A DNA stretch of 29,472 nucleotides from JABCPE02 sp963518845 (GTDB lineage: Bacteria; Bacteroidota; Bacteroidia; Flavobacteriales; Weeksellaceae): contig CAUQKV010000021.1 of assembly GCA_963518845.1 (NCBI GenBank), positions 1 through 29,472 on the forward strand, read 5' to 3'. The translations under genes and the position numbers were made by a program. Each line of letters begins with the position of its first letter. Within the stretch, counting starts at the first letter, position 1. Positions 7,945-16,148 of this stretch are shown here, in pieces. The notes beneath the pieces are model-generated. The model ran no database searches and had not been told where the DNA came from. It was given only the letters and a program-made list of their open reading frames with translations.

Positions 7945-9987
7945 ATGTCAAAGAGAAAAATGATTACCGCTGCCCTGCCTTATGCCAATGGGCCTGTGCA
8001 TATCGGGCATTTGGCGGGTGTATATATCCCTGCTGATGTTTATGCAAGATTTCAGAGAAATACGGGACAGGAAGTTGCCTTTATCTGTGGTTCTGATGAA
8101 CACGGGATTCCCATTACCATCAGGGCAAAAAAAGAAGGCATCACTCCGCAGGATGTGGTGGACAAATATCATGAAATCATCAAAAAATCTTTCGCAGATT
8201 TAGGGATTTCCTTTGATGAATATTCCAGAACGACTTCCAAAAAACACTATGAAGTAAGCCAAGAGTTCTTCCTAAATCTTTATAACAAAGGTAAATTCGA
8301 GGAAGAAATTTCTGAACAATTTTTTGATGAACAGGCAGGAGAATTCCTTGCCGACAGATATATCGTAGGTACATGCCCAAAATGCAACAACGAAAACGCC
8401 TATGGCGACCAGTGCGAAAAATGCGGCTCTACCCTTTCGCCTACGGAACTTATCAACCCAAAATCCATGCTCAGCGGTAACACGCCTGTTTTAAAGGAAA
8501 CCAAAAACTGGTATCTTCCTCTAAATGAGTATGAAAATTTCCTGAACGAATGGATTATCAAAGGACATCAGGACGACTGGAAACCTAATGTATACGGACA
8601 AGTAAAATCTTGGCTCAATGATGGACTAAAACCAAGAGCCATGACTCGTGACCTAAACTGGGGCGTTCCTGTTCCGCTTCCAAACGCAGAGGGCAAGGTG
8701 CTTTATGTTTGGTTTGATGCGCCTATCGGTTATATTTCTTTCACGCAGGAGTGGGCAGAGAAAAACGGCAAAAACTGGAAAGATTTTTGGCAAAATGAAG
8801 AAACAGACCTTATTCATTTCATAGGAAAAGATAATATTGTCTTCCACTGCATCATTTTCCCATCGATGATGAAAGCTCACGGAGACTACATCATGCCGAA
8901 AAATGTCCCTGCGTTTGAATTCCTTAACCTTGAAAATGATAAAATTTCTACTTCGAGAAACTGGGCTGTATGGGCTCACGAATATGTAGAGGATTTCCCT
9001 GACCAGCAGGATGCACTGCGCTACGCACTGCTTTCTTCGGCGCCAGAGACAAAGGATAATAATTTTACTTGGAAAGATTTTCAGACCAAAAACAATTCGG
9101 AATTGGTAGGGATTTTTGGGAATTTCATCAATCGTGTGACGGTTCTTACTCAGAAATATTACAACGGAATTGTTCCTCAGCCTAACGAATTTAAGCAAGT
9201 GGATAAAGACCTTTATCACGAAATGCAACAAATTCCAGAAAAAATCGGTAAAAACTTGGATGAATTCCGCTTCCGTGATGCCCTTACCGAGATGATGAAT
9301 TTAGCAAGATTAGGAAATAAATACCTTGCGGATGAAGAGCCTTGGAAAGTGATAAAGGATAATCCTGAACGAGTGAAAACACAGATGTTCTGCGCATTAC
9401 AGGTTGCTGGAGCATTGGCGTATTTGTGTGAGCCGTTCCTGCCTTTTACTTCCCAAAAAATGAAATCTGGACTAAATCTCGGAAACAAAAACTGGTATGA
9501 AGTTCTAAACACGCCGCCTATCCCAACAGAGCACCAAATCAATGAAATGCCGTTGCTTTTCTCTAAAATAGAAGATGATGTGATAGAGGCTCAAATCAAA
9601 AAGCTGGAAAACACAAAAATAAACAATCAAAAAACCAATCCTAACGCAAACCCTATGAAAGAACAAATTTCATTTGATGATTTTACGAAAATAGACCTTA
9701 GAACCGCTACGATTTTAGAAGCTGAAAAAGTAGAAAAAGCCGATAAATTATTAAAACTAAAAGTAGATACCGGTGTAGATGTTCGCACCGTGGTTTCGGG
9801 AATTGCAGAAAGTTTCAGCCCTGAGGAAATCATCGGAAAACAAGTGATGATTCTTCTAAACCTCGCTCCAAGAAAAATCCGAGGAATAGAATCCCAAGGA
9901 ATGCTGCTGCTTACAACTAAACCAGATGGCAAGCTATCTTTCGTGACGCCTGATGAAAAGGTAGAAAACGGAATAGAGATTGGCTAA
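7945..9987 (+). CDS. metG: Methionyl-tRNA synthetase with C-terminal tRNA-binding domain
   Basis: This 680-residue enzyme charges tRNA-Met with methionine. I use the ATG at 7945 (MSKRKMITAALPYANG); an upstream TTG would overlap the promoter box. The class I HIGH signature is at 19-22. A zinc knuckle with four cysteines (144, 147, 157, 160; CPKCN...CEKCG) lies in the connective peptide. The KMSKS loop appears as KISTS at 333-337, a common variant. After the anticodon-binding helical domain, residues from about 571 form an EMAP/Trbp111-like OB-fold (FTKIDLRTATILEAEKVEKA), which supports dimerisation and tRNA binding as in E. coli MetG. It is probably a single-gene unit with its own promoter. 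Confidence 0.97.
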   Translation: MSKRKMITAALPYANGPVHIGHLAGVYIPADVYARFQRNTGQEVAFICGSDEHGIPITIRAKKEGITPQDVVDKYHEIIKKSFADLGISFDEYSRTTSKKHYEVSQEFFLNLYNKGKFEEEISEQFFDEQAGEFLADRYIVGTCPKCNNENAYGDQCEKCGSTLSPTELINPKSMLSGNTPVLKETKNWYLPLNEYENFLNEWIIKGHQDDWKPNVYGQVKSWLNDGLKPRAMTRDLNWGVPVPLPNAEGKVLYVWFDAPIGYISFTQEWAEKNGKNWKDFWQNEETDLIHFIGKDNIVFHCIIFPSMMKAHGDYIMPKNVPAFEFLNLENDKISTSRNWAVWAHEYVEDFPDQQDALRYALLSSAPETKDNNFTWKDFQTKNNSELVGIFGNFINRVTVLTQKYYNGIVPQPNEFKQVDKDLYHEMQQIPEKIGKNLDEFRFRDALTEMMNLARLGNKYLADEEPWKVIKDNPERVKTQMFCALQVAGALAYLCEPFLPFTSQKMKSGLNLGNKNWYEVLNTPPIPTEHQINEMPLLFSKIEDDVIEAQIKKLENTKINNQKTNPNANPMKEQISFDDFTKIDLRTATILEAEKVEKADKLLKLKVDTGVDVRTVVSGIAESFSPEEIIGKQVMILLNLAPRKIRGIESQGMLLLTTKPDGKLSFVTPDEKVENGIEIG

Positions 9988-10048
9988 TTTTAGGCAAAAA
10001 TATTTTGAAATCTTATCATAAATCAATTTTTTGAATAGTTATTAACAA

Positions 10049-10056
10049 TATCTTTG
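10049..10056 (+). promoter_or_regulatory. -7 box TATCTTTG upstream of the yceI-like gene
   Basis: TATCTTTG fits TAnnTTTG. TTTG at 10030-10033 is 15 bases upstream, slightly short for the usual spacing. The ATG is 20 bases downstream at 10077. Confidence 0.55.
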
Positions 10057-10076
10057 CATCAATAAAATTAACGAAT

Positions 10077-10649
10077 ATGAAAAAGATAGTATCATTATTA
10101 TTTATGGGTCTAATGGCTGTAAATTCATTTGCCCAAAACGCTTTAAAATCAGACCCTGCCCACAGCAGAATTCAGTTTTCGGTAACTCACTTGGGAATTA
10201 GCGAAATTACAGGGAATTTTGAGAAAGCTGCCCTAAGCATAAATGTTGATGAAAAGAATTTCACAAACTCTAAAATCAGTTTCGTAGTGGATGTGAATTC
10301 TATCAACACGCACATAGAGGCAAGGGATAACCATCTCAGAAATGAAGATTTCTTCGATGTTAAAAAATTCCCAGAAATGACTTTCCAAGGAACCAGCATC
10401 AAAGCGATGAAGAAAAACATGTACCAAGTAATGGGAAATCTTACGCTTCACGGTGTAACTAAGCCTGTTACCGTAAATATGCTGTACAAAGGAATGGTGG
10501 TAAATCCTATGAGTAAGAAAAAAACTTACGGATACCAAGTGGTAGGAGTTATCAAGCGCTCTGATTTTGGTGTCGGTGGAGGATATCCAGAAGCGATGAT
10601 CAGCGACAAAGTCCAAATAAAAGGAGACTTTGAAATGATAACAGAATAA
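10077..10649 (+). CDS. YceI-family secreted lipid-binding-type protein
   Basis: This 190-residue protein starts with a clear signal peptide (MKKIVSLLFMGLMAVNSFAQ) and continues as a full YceI domain. The diagnostic opening is SDPAHSRIQFSVTHLGISEITGNF. The middle has NSINTHIEARDNHLRNEDFFDVKKFPEMTF, and the end has VTVNMLYKG and GVIKRSDFGVG. YceI proteins form a lipocalin-like barrel that binds polyisoprenoid lipids in the periplasm; the precise role here is unknown. The gene has its own promoter and a terminator and appears monocistronic. Confidence 0.93.
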   Translation: MKKIVSLLFMGLMAVNSFAQNALKSDPAHSRIQFSVTHLGISEITGNFEKAALSINVDEKNFTNSKISFVVDVNSINTHIEARDNHLRNEDFFDVKKFPEMTFQGTSIKAMKKNMYQVMGNLTLHGVTKPVTVNMLYKGMVVNPMSKKKTYGYQVVGVIKRSDFGVGGGYPEAMISDKVQIKGDFEMITE

Positions 10650-10684
10650 AAGTTTAGTTTTTTCATTATAAATTTAAAATTGCG

Positions 10685-10715
10685 AATTACCCTCTATTAT
10701 TGAGGGTAATTTTTA
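10685..10715 (+). terminator. Terminator after the yceI-like gene
   Basis: A 9-base stem ATTACCCTC/GAGGGTAAT with a 7-base loop is followed by a T run, 36 bases after the stop codon. Confidence 0.85.
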
Positions 10716-10764
10716 TTTCAAAATCCTGAAAGAATTACATTTTTTTCGTTTTAAATTATTTATA

Positions 10765-10772
10765 TATTTTTG
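10765..10772 (+). promoter_or_regulatory. -7 box TATTTTTG upstream of the OFA-type MFS gene
   Basis: TATTTTTG fits TAnnTTTG and ends 17 bases before the ATG at 10790. No clear -33 TTTG is seen. Confidence 0.5.
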
Positions 10773-10789
10773 TACCCTAATTATTTTAT

Positions 10790-12010
10790 ATGGAGAATAA
10801 AAATCGTTGGTTCATAGCTATTGCGGCTATTCTTACCCATCTATTTTTGGGAACGGTCTATGCATGGAGTTTCTTTCAGAAGCCTGTCAGCCAGGCGTAT
10901 GGCTGGACACAGGGCGAAACGGCGTGGGCTTTTAGTATTTCTAACCTGATGATGGGAGTAACATCAGCATGGTGCGGCGCGAAACTACATCAGTTCAAAC
11001 TAAAAAACCTCGCTACTATGGGAGCTGTACTCTATGGGCTGGGATATATTGTTTCTTATTTTGCTCTAAAATTAGAGATTTTGCCTTTACTATACATTGG
11101 TTTCGGGTTTATTGGCGGGATAGGCTTGGGAATGGCATATGTAACGCCCGTGGTGGCTGTATCGAGCTGGTTTCCAGATAAACAAGGTCTTGCCACTGGA
11201 CTGGTTGTCACAGGTTTTGGGCTGGGTGCTTTAATCATGTCTAAAATATTAGCGCCGTTTTTCTTGAATTTATTTGAGGAAAATCTGGCTGTTACTTTCC
11301 TTGCGATTGGCTGTATGCTGCTGATTGTTTTACCGATATTTACTTATCAATTAAGCATAAAAAACACCACTTCGCAAAGCACAGCGGAAATCTCATTTTC
11401 AGCAATTTATAAAACCATCATCCAGCGTGAATACATTGCGTCTTGGTTGTTTTTCATGTTCAGCGTGATTGCTGGGATGATTTTCATCGCGTTCCAGTCG
11501 CCTTTATTACAAGATTATCTCAGAGCCGAGGGAATGACAGATGCCACAGAGCTGGAGCAGCACGGCGCTACGCTGATAGGGGTAAGCTCTCTGTGCAATG
11601 GTTTTGGAAGATTTATGTGGGGAGGTGTTTCTGATAAAGTTGGAAGAATCCAGACTTTTAGGATGATTTTTTTGATAGAAATCTGCATTTTCATTGTCCT
11701 CATTTTTACTCAAAATCCTATCGTATTTTTCTTGGGCGTTTGCTTGGTTTTATTGTGTTACGGTGGAAGCCTTGGGGTAATGCCTTCTTTGGTCAAAGAA
11801 CAATACAACCCTAATCTGATGGCCTCTCTCTACGGAATCATGATGGTAGGCTGGGGAATAGGCGGACTGATAGGCCCGCAGATTACAGCTTATATGAAAG
11901 ATTATTTCCAAGAACAGGCAGGAGTTTATTCCTACATTATCGGGCTGGTTCTGTTATGTTTAGGATTTTTACTCACATTATTCGTGAAGAAGAAACCCAA
12001 AGATATTTAA
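10790..12010 (+). CDS. MFS transporter, OFA (oxalate/formate antiporter-like) family
   Basis: This 406-residue inner-membrane carrier has about 12 hydrophobic segments in two halves. The opening NRWFIAIAAILTHLFLGTVYAWSFF and the following VSQAYGWTQGETAWAFSIS are characteristic of the OFA branch. So are GLGMAYVTPVVAVSSWFPDKQGLATG (about 110-135) and GRFMWGGVSDKVGR in the second half. Family members exchange or take up small organic acids such as oxalate, formate or lactate; the substrate here is not inferable. It is flanked by its own -7 box and a strong terminator, so it is probably monocistronic. Confidence 0.9.
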   Translation: MENKNRWFIAIAAILTHLFLGTVYAWSFFQKPVSQAYGWTQGETAWAFSISNLMMGVTSAWCGAKLHQFKLKNLATMGAVLYGLGYIVSYFALKLEILPLLYIGFGFIGGIGLGMAYVTPVVAVSSWFPDKQGLATGLVVTGFGLGALIMSKILAPFFLNLFEENLAVTFLAIGCMLLIVLPIFTYQLSIKNTTSQSTAEISFSAIYKTIIQREYIASWLFFMFSVIAGMIFIAFQSPLLQDYLRAEGMTDATELEQHGATLIGVSSLCNGFGRFMWGGVSDKVGRIQTFRMIFLIEICIFIVLIFTQNPIVFFLGVCLVLLCYGGSLGVMPSLVKEQYNPNLMASLYGIMMVGWGIGGLIGPQITAYMKDYFQEQAGVYSYIIGLVLLCLGFLLTLFVKKKPKDI

Positions 12011-12011
12011 T

Positions 12012-12043
12012 AAAAAAGCACTCCAAAAAGGAGTGCTTTTTTT
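12012..12043. terminator. Bidirectional terminator after the OFA-type MFS gene
   Basis: The stem AAAAAAGCACTCC/GGAGTGCTTTTTT has 13 pairs and a 5-base A loop, with A-rich and T-rich flanks. It lies between convergent genes and starts two bases after the MFS stop. Confidence 0.9.
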
Positions 12044-12061
12044 GTTTAACTTAAAAAATTA

Positions 12062-12544
12062 TCAATCTATGACTTTGATTCCGTTTGCTAAAACTCGTAT
12101 TTCTACTTTTGGTTTTGTGATTTTTGCGATTTCTTCTTTTGATTTTCCTGCATCCTCAGCATAATGGCGAAGTTCTTTCACGGAAGTTTCCTGTTTAGTT
12201 ACTTTCGCATCCAGCAGGATAGTTTTACCAGCAATATTCTGCGGAAGGAAAAAGGCATAATCTTTCATCTTTACGAAAACCTCTACATTCTGAGTGTTTT
12301 CTAATGTAACCCAGCATCCTTTTTTAGGACAAACTGCCGTTACTCTTCCCTTGATGGTTACTCTGTCTATCTCGTTTTTCTTCTTCAAAGACTTTATCAC
12401 TTGGTCTGGAGACTGCACATTATAGGTAATATTTTCAGGAACGCCAGCTCCGTACTCCACTCCTTTCTGAGCTTCAGGGATATTACTCTGAGCATGAAGA
12501 AGGCTCATTCCAAAAATTCCCATCAAGAAAATTAGCTTTTTCAT
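12062..12544 (-). CDS. DUF4920-domain secreted protein
   Basis: This 160-residue protein has a signal peptide ending LLHAQS (about residue 19). The core matches DUF4920: an OB-like beta region with IKGRVTAVCPKKGCWVTLE (about 65-82), VFVKMKDYAFFLPQNIAGK, and the tail motif ELRHYAEDAGKSKEEIAKI (about 124-142). The conserved cysteines Cys72 and Cys77 form a CX4C pair, and His127 lies in the HYAED motif; together they could bind a metal or take part in thiol chemistry, but this is inference. It starts 4 bases after the stop of the thioredoxin-like gene, so the two are cotranscribed. The domain's function is not known to me. Confidence 0.85.
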   Translation of the reverse strand: MKKLIFLMGIFGMSLLHAQSNIPEAQKGVEYGAGVPENITYNVQSPDQVIKSLKKKNEIDRVTIKGRVTAVCPKKGCWVTLENTQNVEVFVKMKDYAFFLPQNIAGKTILLDAKVTKQETSVKELRHYAEDAGKSKEEIAKITKPKVEIRVLANGIKVID

Positions 12545-12548
12545 AAGA

Positions 12549-13094
12549 TTAACCTTTAATTTTATGTTTAAATTTCTCTCTGTAAGACTGCCACTCTTGC
12601 TGAGTTTTTATTTTTTTAAATTCATTGGTCGCAAAAAGAGCCAAATACGCTTCCATATCTCTTGGATTGAAATAACCGACAAGCCCTGTCAAAAGCTTTT
12701 GGTCTTCATCAAGGAAAACCGTGGTAGGATATCCTTTCACACCGAAATAAGTTACAAACTGATGCTGAGGCCCACCTCCATAAGTTGGTTTTCTTTTTGG
12801 GTTAAATTCTGGATTATTGAATTTTTTTCCTTGGAAAGTTACATCTTCATTCCCTTCGGAATTGAATTTCACTGCGTAGTAATTATCATTGATATATTCT
12901 GTAATCACAGGATTAGAAAATGTATTTTTATCCATCATCTTGCACATGGAACACCAGTCTGTGTAGAACTTAATCATTATCTTTTTTGGCGTTTTTTTCT
13001 GTGCTTCCAGCGCCTGATCCATACTCATCCAGTTTACCTGCGCCATCATAAACATTGATGAAAACACAGAAAATACAATTGCTATTTTTTTCAT
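12549..13094 (-). CDS. Secreted thioredoxin-fold protein with CSMC motif
   Basis: I use the ATG at 13094 (MKKIAIVFSVFSSMFMMAQ), which yields a 181-residue protein with a signal peptide. A start nine codons earlier would overlap the -7 promoter box. The thioredoxin fold shows the redox motif CSMC at 48-51 in KFYTDWCSMCKMMD and the cis-proline at 123 in VKGYPTTVFLDE. This resembles the C-terminal domain of DsbD and thioredoxin_7-like proteins, so a periplasmic reductase or oxidase role is likely. An insertion rich in Lys, Asn and Pro (about 85-110) separates the two halves. It leads a two-gene operon with the DUF4920 gene. Confidence 0.88.
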   Translation of the reverse strand: MKKIAIVFSVFSSMFMMAQVNWMSMDQALEAQKKTPKKIMIKFYTDWCSMCKMMDKNTFSNPVITEYINDNYYAVKFNSEGNEDVTFQGKKFNNPEFNPKRKPTYGGGPQHQFVTYFGVKGYPTTVFLDEDQKLLTGLVGYFNPRDMEAYLALFATNEFKKIKTQQEWQSYREKFKHKIKG

Positions 13095-13118
13095 TCGAAT
13101 ACTAAAATTTATAAGCAA

Positions 13119-13126
13119 CAAATATA
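13119..13126 (-). promoter_or_regulatory. -7 box TATATTTG for the thioredoxin/DUF4920 pair
   Basis: The minus-strand box fits TAnnTTTG and lies 24 bases upstream of the ATG at 13094. No -33 TTTG is recognisable. Confidence 0.5.
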
Positions 13127-13150
13127 AAAACTTTTTTCTTTGAAAAAATA

Positions 13151-13177
13151 AAAGACCGAAATTTAACGGTTTTTTAT
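13151..13177 (-). terminator. Weak terminator after the POT transporter gene
   Basis: A short hairpin (core ACCG/CGGT, 8-base loop, extended by A-T and one G-U pair) is followed on the minus strand by CTTTTATTTTTT. It lies between the POT stop at 13201 and the next promoter. Confidence 0.4.
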
Positions 13178-13200
13178 TTTTTTATTTAACAAAATTTCAT

Positions 13201-14595
13201 TTATTTCACTCCGTGCATCAGTTTCAGAATTACTTTATTAAGTAATATCAGTAAAACTCCACATACACTCACAAATCCTGCGATGTAGGTAAAGACCTCT
13301 CCTGCGCCCATAGTTTCTACATAAGAAGCAATATACCCTCCTACGATATTAGCAAAGAATGATGACAACATCCATACCGCCATAAGCACAGAGGCCAATT
13401 TAGGAGGCGAAAGTTTAGTCACCACTGAAAGTCCCACTGGTGAAATACAAAGTTCTCCAATAGTATGAAGTAAATAAGTCATTATCAACCACATAAGAGC
13501 AGCTTTATTATTCACATCATCCACATCTCCATTAGCACTTCTTTCTGCTACCGCTCCTATCATAAATAAAAATCCAACACCAAGAATAATCATCCCTACA
13601 CCCATTTTCACAGGAGTTGTTAGTCTTCGCCCAATCGGAGATGCCCAAAACAAAGTAAATAATGGAGCTAAAGTTACTATAAACAGCGGATTCACAGACT
13701 GGAACCAAGAAGTAGGAATTTCAAAAGAACCGACACTTCTGTCAATATATTTATCTGTATATAATGATAATGAAGAACCTGCTTGCTCAAATCCTGCCCA
13801 GAAGAATACTGCAAAAATCAATAAAATAAAGATTACAGAAATACGCTGTTTTTCATCTTTTTCATCTAATTCTTTTCCAGTTTCTGGGTTTATAGATTTT
13901 TGAACTTTTACAACTTCAGTATCTGAAACTGCTCCAACAGGTTTTGTTCCTAAATCACCTAAATACTTAGTCCCTAACAAATTAAATATCACCTGTCCTA
14001 ACAGCATACCTATCCCAGACACCAAGAATCCATATCTATATCCATAGGAAATAGAACCATCCTCATTGGTTGTAGCAAACATATTATCTGTAACAACTCC
14101 TATTATTAGTGGTGCAATCATTGCCCCAAGGTTTATCCCCATATAGAAAATCGTAAATGCAGCATCTCTTCTGCTATCACCATCTTTATACAGACCTCCT
14201 ACCAAAGTAGAAATATTAGGTTTAAAGAATCCATTTCCTATAATTAGTAATAACAAACCAATATAAAGCCCTGTCGTATTATTCAATCCAAATAGAGTGA
14301 ACTGCCCCAGCATCATCGTAATACCTCCTATCGTTACAGCCAGCCTTTTCCCCAAGTATCTATCAGCCAACCAACCGCCAATCAATGGTGTGAAATATAC
14401 GAAGCCTGTAAAGTATCCATACAACAGCATTGCATATTTTTCATCCATTCCTAAGCCTCCCTCTATGAACTTTTTAGTAAGGTAAAGAATAAGTATCGCA
14501 CGCATTCCATAATAACTGAAACGCTCCCACATCTCAGTAAAAAACAAGAGGTAAAGTCCTTTAGGATGTCCCTTCTTCTGTTGAACTACTTCCAT
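13201..14595 (-). CDS. POT/PTR2-family proton-coupled peptide transporter
   Basis: This 464-residue multi-helix inner-membrane protein should import di- and tripeptides with protons. The proton-coupling motif ExxERFxYYG is present in TEMWERFSYYG (Glu21, Glu24, Arg25). The next family blocks are YFTPLIGGWLADRYLGKR and FFKPNISTLVGGLY, followed by FTIFYMGINLGAMIAPLI. A longer charged linker between the two halves (residues about 225-250) and AVFFWAGFEQAGSSLSLYTD further on are also typical. Length is near the family norm. Together with the M42 and M3 peptidases encoded nearby it suggests growth on peptides. It has its own promoter. Confidence 0.95.
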   Translation of the reverse strand: MEVVQQKKGHPKGLYLLFFTEMWERFSYYGMRAILILYLTKKFIEGGLGMDEKYAMLLYGYFTGFVYFTPLIGGWLADRYLGKRLAVTIGGITMMLGQFTLFGLNNTTGLYIGLLLLIIGNGFFKPNISTLVGGLYKDGDSRRDAAFTIFYMGINLGAMIAPLIIGVVTDNMFATTNEDGSISYGYRYGFLVSGIGMLLGQVIFNLLGTKYLGDLGTKPVGAVSDTEVVKVQKSINPETGKELDEKDEKQRISVIFILLIFAVFFWAGFEQAGSSLSLYTDKYIDRSVGSFEIPTSWFQSVNPLFIVTLAPLFTLFWASPIGRRLTTPVKMGVGMIILGVGFLFMIGAVAERSANGDVDDVNNKAALMWLIMTYLLHTIGELCISPVGLSVVTKLSPPKLASVLMAVWMLSSFFANIVGGYIASYVETMGAGEVFTYIAGFVSVCGVLLILLNKVILKLMHGVK

Positions 14596-14622
14596 AATGA
14601 TTTATTATATTTTTTAAAAGAG

Positions 14623-14654
14623 CAAATATAAAACTATTTTTTAGAATTAAACAA
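14623..14654 (-). promoter_or_regulatory. Promoter of the POT transporter gene
   Basis: On the minus strand TATATTTG (14630-14623) fits TAnnTTTG, and TTG (14654-14652) lies 21 bases upstream. The ATG follows 27 bases after the box. Confidence 0.55.
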
Positions 14655-14659
14655 TATAT

Positions 14660-15004
14660 TTATGCCTGTTCTTTGTCAATTAGTGAATTTTTTAGCTTAT
14701 TTAGTTCACTTTTAACAAATTCCAGCCTTTCTATGATATTTACACTTTCCTCTATTTTATCATTGGTTACCAGCGCAATACGGGCTCCATCCAGCGTGTA
14801 GCCTTTTTCTTTGACCAAATGATAAATAATCTTCAAGTTTTTAATATCCTCTGGCGTGAAATAGCGGGTTCCTTTCTTGTTTTTTTTAGGATTGAGAATC
14901 GGAAATTCTTTCTCCCAATAGCGGAGCAGCGATGCATTGACCCCGAAAGCCAGCGCCACCTCTCCTATCGAATAATACAGTTTATCTGGAAGATTGATTT
15001 TCAT
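14660..15004 (-). CDS. MerR-family transcriptional regulator
   Basis: This 114-residue cytoplasmic DNA-binding protein has an N-terminal MerR winged helix-turn-helix (YYSIGEVALAFGVNASLLRYWEKEFPIL, about 10-37). It continues with the wing GTRYFTPEDIKNLKIIYHLVKEKGYTLDGARIAL. The remaining 35 residues form a charged helix rich in Leu and Glu that probably dimerises. No effector-binding domain or metal-binding cysteine is present, so the signal is unknown. It starts 15 bases after the M42 aminopeptidase stop, so the two are likely cotranscribed. Small MerR proteins of this sort are widespread in Flavobacteriia. Confidence 0.9.
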   Translation of the reverse strand: MKINLPDKLYYSIGEVALAFGVNASLLRYWEKEFPILNPKKNKKGTRYFTPEDIKNLKIIYHLVKEKGYTLDGARIALVTNDKIEESVNIIERLEFVKSELNKLKNSLIDKEQA

Positions 15005-15019
15005 AATTTTTAATTTTTA

Positions 15020-16096
15020 TTAAAAATATTTTAGGTCTATTTTAGGTTTAATTTGTAATAAAGTATTGTAAATCAACTTTATAATATTGCTTACATCTTT
15101 CTTGTCCACCATTTCTACCGTGGTGTGCATATATCTAAGTGGCAAGGAAATCAGTGCCGATGGAATCCCTCCATTAGAATAAGCAAAGGCATCTGTATCT
15201 GTTCCCGTAGCCCTGCTGCATGCTGCTCTTTGGAACGGAATGTTATTTCTCTCTGCAGTTTCTATTATCAAATCTCTCACTTTATGATGCACTGCAGGTG
15301 CATAAGCGATTACAGGCCCTGCTCCACATTTTTGGTCGCCCTCCTTCTTTTTCTCAATCATCGGAGTGGTAGTGTCATGGGTAACATCCGTAACTATCGC
15401 AATATTTGGTTTTATACGCTCTGCTATCATCTCCGCTCCGCGAAGCCCGATTTCCTCCTGAACAGAATTGGTAATATATAGCCCAAACGGCAGTTTTTTC
15501 TTGTTTTCTTTCAGCATACGAGCCACCTCAGCAATCATGAAACCTCCCATTCTGTTGTCCAATGCTCTGCAAACAAAATATCTGTCATTCAGCTCAAAGA
15601 ACTCATCTGGATAAGTAATCATACAGCCTACATGGATGCCCAGCTCCTCTACTTCCTCCTTGGTAGTCGCTCCGCAGTCTATGAAAATATTGTCCAATTT
15701 CGGTGTCGGTTCGTTCTGATTGGCTCTTGTGTGAATAGCAGGCCAGCCGAAAACTCCCTTCACTACGCCTTTTTTACCATGAATATTAACTACTTTAGAT
15801 GGAGCGATGACTTGGTCTGAACCACCATTTCTAATAACATAAATCAATCCATCATCCGTGATATAGTTCACATACCAAGAGATTTCGTCAGCGTGAGCTT
15901 CTATCACTACCTTAAACTCAGCTTTAGGATTGATAATTCCGTATGCCGTTCCGTAATAATCCACCTCCACTTTGTCCACAAAAGGGCTGATATAGTCACA
16001 CCAAAGCTGTTGTCCATTTTGTTCAAACCCTGTGGGAGATGCTGTATTTAAATATTTTTCTAAAAATTCTAACGATTCTTTTTTAAATTTAGCCAT
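15020..16096 (-). CDS. M42-family dinuclear metal aminopeptidase
   Basis: I use the ATG at 16096 (MAKFKKESLEFLEKYLNTASPTGFE), giving 358 residues; a start ten codons upstream is possible but less family-like. All M42 metal-site residues are visible: His68 in EAHADE, Asp180 in ALDNRMGG, the catalytic and ligand pair Glu214-Glu215 in VQEEIG, Asp237 in TDVTH and His324 in YMHTTVEM. Family members are cytoplasmic oligomeric aminopeptidases that trim short peptides, some with Glu/Asp preference. It is followed closely by the MerR regulator gene and diverges from the DUF4294 gene with a 52-base gap. Confidence 0.94.
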   Translation of the reverse strand: MAKFKKESLEFLEKYLNTASPTGFEQNGQQLWCDYISPFVDKVEVDYYGTAYGIINPKAEFKVVIEAHADEISWYVNYITDDGLIYVIRNGGSDQVIAPSKVVNIHGKKGVVKGVFGWPAIHTRANQNEPTPKLDNIFIDCGATTKEEVEELGIHVGCMITYPDEFFELNDRYFVCRALDNRMGGFMIAEVARMLKENKKKLPFGLYITNSVQEEIGLRGAEMIAERIKPNIAIVTDVTHDTTTPMIEKKKEGDQKCGAGPVIAYAPAVHHKVRDLIIETAERNNIPFQRAACSRATGTDTDAFAYSNGGIPSALISLPLRYMHTTVEMVDKKDVSNIIKLIYNTLLQIKPKIDLKYF

Positions 16097-16105
16097 AAAA
16101 GGAAT

Positions 16106-16113
16106 GATTTTTG
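16106..16113 (+). promoter_or_regulatory. Near-consensus -7 box for the DUF4294 gene
   Basis: GATTTTTG differs from TAnnTTTG by one base and lies 35 bases before the ATG at 16149, in the 52-base divergent gap with the M42 gene. This is a weak assignment. Confidence 0.25.
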
Positions 16114-16148
16114 TATTATTGAACAAATTAAAAATTGATGTAAAAGTA

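Noticed and set aside
8653..9231. A 192-codon minus-strand open frame inside metG
   Set aside because: The composition is unlike a real protein (many Phe, His, Arg, Cys) and the plus-strand metG is intact across it.
16032..16148. A longer start of the DUF4294 gene overlapping the M42 gene
   Set aside because: The extra 39 residues would sit before an obvious signal peptide and overlap a divergent gene's start.
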